Made by a program: the position numbers and the translations under genes
The notes under the pieces: generated by a model
The model's input: only the letters and a program-made list of their open reading frames with translations
What the model was told of the DNA's origin: nothing
Databases searched by the model: none
Shown: piece after piece, positions 59,498 to 64,000 of the stretch
How the letters are laid out: every line of letters begins with the position of its first letter
How positions within the stretch are numbered: position 1 is the stretch's first letter
Source of the DNA: Paludibacterium paludis
GTDB taxonomy: Bacteria; Pseudomonadota; Gammaproteobacteria; Burkholderiales; Chromobacteriaceae
Assembly: GCF_018802605.1 (NCBI RefSeq)
Contig: NZ_CP069161.1
Span: forward strand, 2,294,001 to 2,358,000
Direction: 5' to 3'
Length of the DNA stretch: 64,000 nucleotides

Positions 59498-59527
59498 TTT
59501 TGATTTTTGATGCAATAATCAAATTAT
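59498..59527 (+). promoter_or_regulatory. Candidate operator upstream of umuD-dinB
   Basis: Two opposed copies of a TTTGAT-type unit: TTTTGAT at 59498-59504 and ATAATCAAATTAT at 59515-59527. The second is itself a palindrome, ATAAT-CAA-ATTAT. It ends 24 nt before the umuD ATG. The 13-mer differs by one base from that upstream of umuC (minus strand of 8875-8893). Confidence 0.45.
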
Positions 59528-59551
59528 CTTTTAGTATTATTGGCTTGCACC

Positions 59552-60136
59552 ATGAAAACCTCTCACGGAGGAAGCCGGGCCGGCGCCGGGCGTCAACCCG
59601 GCAGCGGACGTTTCAGCGGCGAACCCCTGACCCAGATGCGCATTCCGAGCGCCGACAAGGAGGCGGTCATCGATTTCGTCAAGCGGCGCCAGGCCGCTCG
59701 CCACGCCCCCCTCCCGCCCCTCGCTCTCGCGCCGGACACCGAAGCCCCCGGATTGGAGATCCCGTTCTACGCCAACCGGGTCGCCGCCGGCTTCCCGTCG
59801 CCGGCCGACGATTACCGGGACGGCGCCATCGATCTGAACCGCTATCTGGTCGAGGACGCGAGCGCCACCTTCATGGTAAAAGTCACCGGCGATTCCATGA
59901 TCAACGCCGGCATCGCCGAGGGCGATATCCTCGTCGTCGACCGGGGGCGCCGCGCCACGCACGGCGCCATCGTACTCGCGGCGGTGGACGGCCAGTTCAC
60001 CGTCAAGCGGCTGCACCAGCGGAACGGCCGGCTCGCCCTCATTCCGGAAAACCCCGCCTACCCGATCATCGAACCGCGCGACAGTCAGGAATGGCAGATC
60101 TGGGGAGTGGTCACCGGATGCGTGAAGAAATTCTGA
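59552..60136 (+). CDS. umuD: UmuD-like self-cleaving protein with extended N-terminus
   Basis: 194 aa from the ATG at 59552; E. coli UmuD has 139. Peptidase S24 features: cleavage site Ala79-Gly80 followed by 'FPSPADDY', catalytic Ser115 in 'GDSMINAG' and Lys152 in 'FTVKRL'. The 36- and 37-residue spacings equal those of E. coli UmuD. The extra ~55 N-terminal residues begin with a Gly/Arg-rich 'GGSRAGAGRQPGSGRF' and a 'TQMRIPSADKEAVIDFVKRR' strand-helix, which could bind DNA. Acinetobacter UmuDAb, also about 200 aa, is a repressor. The gene is directly upstream of dinB, not umuC. Confidence 0.92.
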   Translation: MKTSHGGSRAGAGRQPGSGRFSGEPLTQMRIPSADKEAVIDFVKRRQAARHAPLPPLALAPDTEAPGLEIPFYANRVAAGFPSPADDYRDGAIDLNRYLVEDASATFMVKVTGDSMINAGIAEGDILVVDRGRRATHGAIVLAAVDGQFTVKRLHQRNGRLALIPENPAYPIIEPRDSQEWQIWGVVTGCVKKF

Positions 60137-60156
60137 ATCCTCGCACGAACCCACTC

Positions 60157-61323
60157 ATGAAACCCGCCAACGAGCGCCGCATCGCACATCTGGACATGGA
60201 CGCGTTCTTCGCCTCCGTCGAGCTGTTGCGCTATCCGGACCTGCGCGGGCAGCCGGTGGTCATCGCGGGACGCGCGGAGCATCGCCCCGTGCAGCTCGCC
60301 GATGGCACGCGACGCTATTCGCGCCTGCGCGATTACGCGGGCCGCGGCGTCGTCACCACCTCCACCTACGAAGCCCGGGCGCTTGGGGTGTTTTCCGCGA
60401 TGGGCGTCATGAAAGCGGCGCAGCTCGCGCCGGATGCCATTTTGCTGCCGACGGACATCGATGCGTACCGTCAGTATTCGCGCCGCTTCAAGGAAGCCGT
60501 CGCCACCGTGGTTCCGCACTACGAGGATCGCGGCATCGACGAAATCTACCTCGATCTGAGCGACATGGACGAGGACAGCCGAACGATCGCGCAGAAACTG
60601 AAGGACGCGGTGCGCGACGCCACGGGGCTGAGCTGTTCGATCTGCGTCGCGCCCAACAAACTGCTGGCCAAGATCGGCTCGGACCTCGACAAGCCCGACG
60701 GACTGACACTGCTCTTGGCCGAGGACCTGCCCACGCGCATCTGGCCTCTGCCCGTCCGGAAAATCAACGGCATCGGCCCCAAGGCCGGCGAAAAACTCGT
60801 CGGCGCCGGCATCGACACGATCGGCGCCCTTGCCGGGGTCCGCCCGGACGAACTGATCGCCACGTTCGGACCGACCTACGGAGCATGGCTGCACGACAGC
60901 GCCAACGGCCGCGACGACCGCCCCGTCATCCTGCATTCCGAACCCAAGTCGATCAGCCGCGAGACCACTTTCGAACGGGATCTGCATGTCAAACTGGACC
61001 GCGGCGCGTTGACCCGCTGCTTCACGCAACTTTGCGAACGCGTGGCCGGCGACCTGCGCCGCAAAGGTTACGCCGGACGCACCATCGGCATCAAACTGCG
61101 CTTCGCGGATTTTCATACGGTCACGCGCGACCTGACGCTGCCCGCCCCCACCGACGACGCGGGCAGGATCCGCCAGGCGGCGGGCGAGTGCCTGCGGCGC
61201 ATCGTACTTGGCCAGCGCATCCGCCTGCTCGGCGTACGCGTCGGCACGCTGTCTCCCGCCGAAACCGCTTCACCCCCCATTCCCACCCAAGGCGATCTTT
61301 TTGACGGATGGGCCCCGCAATAA
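60157..61323 (+). CDS. dinB: DNA polymerase IV (DinB)
   Basis: 388 aa from the ATG at 60157, 20 nt after umuD; an in-frame ATG at 60118 would overlap umuD by 19 nt. Y-family palm motifs are 'IAHLDMDAFFASVELL' (Asp13) and 'RGIDEIYLDLSD'. The thumb has 'GIGPKAGEKLVGAGIDTIG'. A C-terminal clamp-binding 'QGDLF' is present. 'SCSICVAPNKLLAKIGSDLDKPDG' (in part) is the DinB-type fingers/palm segment. It performs translesion synthesis past N2-dG adducts. The stop codon lies in a perfect palindrome. Confidence 0.94.
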   Translation: MKPANERRIAHLDMDAFFASVELLRYPDLRGQPVVIAGRAEHRPVQLADGTRRYSRLRDYAGRGVVTTSTYEARALGVFSAMGVMKAAQLAPDAILLPTDIDAYRQYSRRFKEAVATVVPHYEDRGIDEIYLDLSDMDEDSRTIAQKLKDAVRDATGLSCSICVAPNKLLAKIGSDLDKPDGLTLLLAEDLPTRIWPLPVRKINGIGPKAGEKLVGAGIDTIGALAGVRPDELIATFGPTYGAWLHDSANGRDDRPVILHSEPKSISRETTFERDLHVKLDRGALTRCFTQLCERVAGDLRRKGYAGRTIGIKLRFADFHTVTRDLTLPAPTDDAGRIRQAAGECLRRIVLGQRIRLLGVRVGTLSPAETASPPIPTQGDLFDGWAPQ

Positions 61324-61346
61324 ATGCCCATGGCATTTATTGCGGG
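61314..61346. repeat. 33-bp perfect palindrome spanning the dinB stop
   Basis: Arms CCCGCAATAAATGCC (61314-61328) and GGCATTTATTGCGGG (61332-61346) pair over 15 bp without mismatch, with a CAT loop. The dinB TAA (61321-61323) is within the left arm. No T-run follows. It may be an mRNA-end hairpin or a dimeric protein site. Confidence 0.7.
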
Positions 61347-61386
61347 AATTTGCCACAATGCGCAAACCCGCCTCCACGAGAACCCC

Positions 61387-61557
61387 ATGGGCAAATTTGT
61401 CATCCTTGCCGCCTGCGGCCTGCTAATGCTGGGCGCGGACATTCAGGCCGCCACCCGGCCTGCGGCGTCCCCGGAGCTGCGCCGGCAGCTCATCCGCAAA
61501 AACGTGCCGGCGCGCTGGCTGGACCGTTTCACCCGTCCCGCGCGAAAAAGCCGGTGA
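61387..61557 (+). CDS. Small exported peptide, hypothetical
   Basis: 56 aa from the ATG at 61387; a longer frame from 61324 begins inside the dinB-stop palindrome and is less likely. 'KFVILAACGLLMLGADIQA' is a good Sec signal peptide with cleavage after 'IQA', leaving about 35 residues rich in Arg/Lys and Pro. No family recognised. It follows dinB and could be co-transcribed. Confidence 0.45.
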   Translation: MGKFVILAACGLLMLGADIQAATRPAASPELRRQLIRKNVPARWLDRFTRPARKSR

Positions 61558-61638
61558 CCCTCCGGTTCATGCCGAAGTCATGGATGATTGATTTGCATCA
61601 AGGGATGCCCGCCTTGCCTTTCGGTAAGGTGGGCCACC

Positions 61639-62124
61639 ATGAAACCGCACTCTCCGGATCCGACGCCCGCCAGCCCCCCGCAGCAGACCCTGCACTGCCT
61701 CGCCCGCGTCTCGACCACGCTCAATGCCCTGCTCCGGCAGCTTGATCTGGTGTTTCACGACCTGGACGACGCCCGCATTTTCAGCGAAATACTCGAAGCC
61801 AATCTGCGCGGGCCGCTTGACGGTGAACGCCTGCTGGAAACCCAGCTGAAGCCCTGCAACGCCTTCTCTGTCGCGCAGGCGTCGGGCATTCCGCGGGAGA
61901 CGGTGCGGCGCAGAGTCAACCGGCTCATAGAAGATGGCTGGCTGATGCCGCACCGGAATGGCGGACTGGTCTGCACGTCGGCCGCCATTCACGGCCTGGC
62001 GGCCCGGCACGCCGGACTGCTGGCGCAGCATCTTGACTGTCAGGACGAGACCAGATCGCCCGCCTCCTGCTGCCGCAATTGCGCCTCGAAACGCTCGGCC
62101 GTCACCGCCGGCGACCACAAATAA
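61639..62124 (+). CDS. Putative helix-turn-helix regulator
   Basis: 161 aa from the ATG at 61639. A winged-helix-like segment near residues 75-110, 'FSVAQASGIPRETVRRRVNRLIEDGWL' (quoted in part), is the clearest feature. The N-terminal ~70 residues are helical and could dimerise. The C-terminal ~25 residues are Cys/Ser-rich and are encoded opposite the end of the EAL gene, with 85 nt of tail-to-tail overlap. Target unknown. Confidence 0.65.
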   Translation: MKPHSPDPTPASPPQQTLHCLARVSTTLNALLRQLDLVFHDLDDARIFSEILEANLRGPLDGERLLETQLKPCNAFSVAQASGIPRETVRRRVNRLIEDGWLMPHRNGGLVCTSAAIHGLAARHAGLLAQHLDCQDETRSPASCCRNCASKRSAVTAGDHK

Positions 62125-64000
62125 CCCTGCCCCAGCGAACAACCGAGCATGATGAGCCGGTCCCGCTGCAACTCGGTTTCCACTCCTTCGGCGATTACCG
62201 CCATACCAAGATTGCCGGCCAGCGAGACGATGGCGCTGACGATATTGCGCGCGGACGGATCGTGTCCTAGGCGGGCGACGAATGACCGGTCGATCTTCAG
62301 GCGGGAGGCCGGGAACGACTGCAGGTAGGACAAACTCGAATAGCCGGTACCGAAATCGTCGATGGCCAGCGTCACTCCCAGACGGCACAGCGCCTCCATG
62401 GTCAGGGCCGCATCCTCGGGATGCAGCATCAAGGCGCTTTCGGTGATTTCCAGCACCAGCGCCGCCGGCGGCAGGCCCGATTCGGCGAGCTGGCCGCGGA
62501 TTTCCTCCACCAGCTCCGGCCGGGAGAACTCTCCGGCCGAAACATTGAACGCCAGTGACAGCAGGCCAAAACGCTTCACCCAACCGGCCGCCTCCCGGAA
62601 AAACCGCTCGCGCATCTGCCACTCCAGTTCGGGAAGAATGCCCATCGCCTCGGCGACCGGCAGCATCTCGGCGGGCGAAATCCGCCCTCTTTCCGGATGC
62701 ACCCAGCGCAGCAGGGCCTCGGCGCCGACGATGCGGCCGCTTTCCATATCCACCACGGGCTGGTACTGGAAGGCGAACTGACCGGCCAGCATGCCTTCGC
62801 GGATCGCCGACTCCATATCGAGCCGCGCACGCACGGCCACCTCCTGCTCGCGGCTATAGAAGCGCAAGGCGCCACCCGAAGCGGAACGGGCTTCCTGCAA
62901 CGCAAACCCCGCCTGCTTGAGCAGTTCCTCGGCCCCACTCCCGTCCGCCGGATAGCAGGCGATACCGATCGCCGCCGTCAACGCGATGCGCCGCCCACCC
63001 GCCGGCATCGGATCCTCGACGGCGCGCCGCACGGCATCGATCAGCCCGGCCAGCGCCCGATCTCCGCCATCCGCATCGGCCAGCACGGCGAACTCGGCGC
63101 CCCCAAGCCGCGCCACGCTGCGCACCGGCCCCGCCGCATCGGACAGGCGCCGGGCCACTTCGACCAGCAGCGCATCGCCTTCCTGATGCCCATAGGTATC
63201 GTTGATGGCCTTGAAACGGTTCAGATAAACCCGGATCACCGCCAGTGGCCGGCCCAGACTTTGCGCGCGGGCGAGACTCTGCACCAGCCGGTCGGTCAGC
63301 AACCCCCGGTTGGCCAGACCGGTGAGCATGTCGTAATGCGACAGATACTGAATGCGTCGCTCCAGCTCCAGGCGTTGCGAGAGGTCCACAACAGTGGCGG
63401 ACACAAAACTGCCTTCGCCGGTGGTGATCGGCTGCAAGGACACCCGAACCGGAAAACGCCGACCGTCCCGGTGCTGGCCGAACAGCGTGGGACGCAACCC
63501 CATCTGGCGCGGACGGGGGTCGGCCATGTAGTGACGCGCCAGATGGTTATGCGCCTCCCGCTGTGACTCCGGCAGGAGCTGGTTGACCGGCTGGCCGAGC
63601 AGTTCATCGACCCGATAGCCGAACATCGCGGCGCCCGATTCGTTCACCGAACAGATGCGCATCGCGGCATCGCACAGCACGAATCCGTCAGTGGATGCGT
63701 TGAAGACCGACTGAAAATGCCGCTCGACGTTGTCCAGCAACCGCTCCATACGGCCAAACTCTCCGGGCATTCCCCAGACGGGCCGGGGAGGGTCGCCGGC
63801 AACCGCGGCGCCCGTCCGCTCATTGCCGAGGCGCGCCGCCAGACGCTGCAGGTGCTTCCAGGCGCGATCCATGACAATCACGAAATAGCCGCCCGCGCTC
63901 AACGAAAACAACAATCCGAACACAATGACAGTCGCGGGAAGCGCAAACACCCTGACGATCTGCCGCCATACCTCCTCTTCCGGCAAGGCGGCCAGCACCA
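62040..64000 (-). CDS. PAS-GGDEF(degenerate)-EAL protein (5' truncated)
   Basis: At least 652 aa; the start lies beyond the window. A membrane helix ('LPATVIVFGLLFSLSAGGYF') near the visible N-terminus suggests a sensor domain upstream. A PAS domain ('VFNASTDGFVLCDAAMRI') follows. The GGDEF domain has 'RLGGAEFAVLAD', with Ala for the catalytic Asp/Glu, so it is probably not a cyclase. The EAL domain looks active: 'GAEALLRWVHPERG', 'LVLEITESAL', 'AIDDFGTGYSSL' and 'LKIDRSFV'. It probably degrades cyclic di-GMP in response to an envelope signal. Confidence 0.93.
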   Translation of the reverse strand, partial: VLAALPEEEVWRQIVRVFALPATVIVFGLLFSLSAGGYFVIVMDRAWKHLQRLAARLGNERTGAAVAGDPPRPVWGMPGEFGRMERLLDNVERHFQSVFNASTDGFVLCDAAMRICSVNESGAAMFGYRVDELLGQPVNQLLPESQREAHNHLARHYMADPRPRQMGLRPTLFGQHRDGRRFPVRVSLQPITTGEGSFVSATVVDLSQRLELERRIQYLSHYDMLTGLANRGLLTDRLVQSLARAQSLGRPLAVIRVYLNRFKAINDTYGHQEGDALLVEVARRLSDAAGPVRSVARLGGAEFAVLADADGGDRALAGLIDAVRRAVEDPMPAGGRRIALTAAIGIACYPADGSGAEELLKQAGFALQEARSASGGALRFYSREQEVAVRARLDMESAIREGMLAGQFAFQYQPVVDMESGRIVGAEALLRWVHPERGRISPAEMLPVAEAMGILPELEWQMRERFFREAAGWVKRFGLLSLAFNVSAGEFSRPELVEEIRGQLAESGLPPAALVLEITESALMLHPEDAALTMEALCRLGVTLAIDDFGTGYSSLSYLQSFPASRLKIDRSFVARLGHDPSARNIVSAIVSLAGNLGMAVIAEGVETELQRDRLIMLGCSLGQGYLWSPAVTAERFEAQLRQQEAGDLVSS

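Overview
The window is a 64 kb piece of a GC-rich (roughly 60-65% by eye) Gram-negative chromosome. Gene content points to a betaproteobacterium, most likely Neisseriales/Chromobacteriaceae: a Neisseria/Burkholderia-type trimeric porin, DUF3579 and DUF2788 proteins, a HugZ-like protein, a pqiA gene split in two, and the tig-clpP-clpX-lon-hupB-tRNA-ppiD block. The family assignment is inferred from gene content, not from a phylogeny. Coding density is high, and many convergent pairs overlap at their 3' ends.

Layout. 1-5.3 kb: FixL/FixJ-like two-component pair (kinase cut by the window edge), nadK, recN, tRNA-Ser(UGA). 5.3-6.6 kb: an AT-rich strip with a small hypothetical gene and a GNAT acetyltransferase. 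6.6-16.8 kb: Hpt protein, orphan umuC, acid phosphatase, LytS/AlgR-type two-component pair, a PAS protein plus MCP forming a CetB/CetA-like receptor, a secreted pyroglutamyl-peptidase-fold protein whose nucleophile is Ser, and two related PEP-CTERM proteins. 17-22.3 kb: pqiA1-pqiA2-pqiB-pqiC lipid-transport operon, acyltransferase, permuted NlpC/P60-like protein. 22.3-29.5 kb: N-acetylglucosamine operon nagR-nagA-nagB-II-nagF-nagE with two operator-like sites. 29.7-35.3 kb: nnrS with an NsrR-like site, benE, a periplasmic binding protein, HugZ-like protein, two small membrane proteins and an unrecognised 310-aa protein. 35.4-42.8 kb: argG, argF, dinG, DUF3579, porin, map. 42.8-46.5 kb: a eukaryotic-like protein kinase, a DdlA-type ligase and a lone flagellin. 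46.5-59.3 kb: hydrolase, ferredoxin, dnaB, flavoprotein, sodB, ppiD, two tRNAs, hupB, lon, clpX, clpP, tig. 59.5-64 kb: umuD-dinB operon, a small exported peptide, an HTH protein and a PAS-GGAEF-EAL protein cut by the window edge.

Themes. DNA damage and mutagenesis recurs: recN, dinG, orphan umuC, and an operon in which an N-terminally extended UmuD sits directly upstream of dinB. The promoter regions of umuC and umuD-dinB, 51 kb apart, share a near-identical AT-rich palindromic motif. This suggests a local, possibly UmuD-controlled, damage regulon like that of Acinetobacter UmuDAb. The other main candidate for new biology is the kinase at 42.8-44.2 kb, which has an intact catalytic core, a large insert and no recognisable partner.
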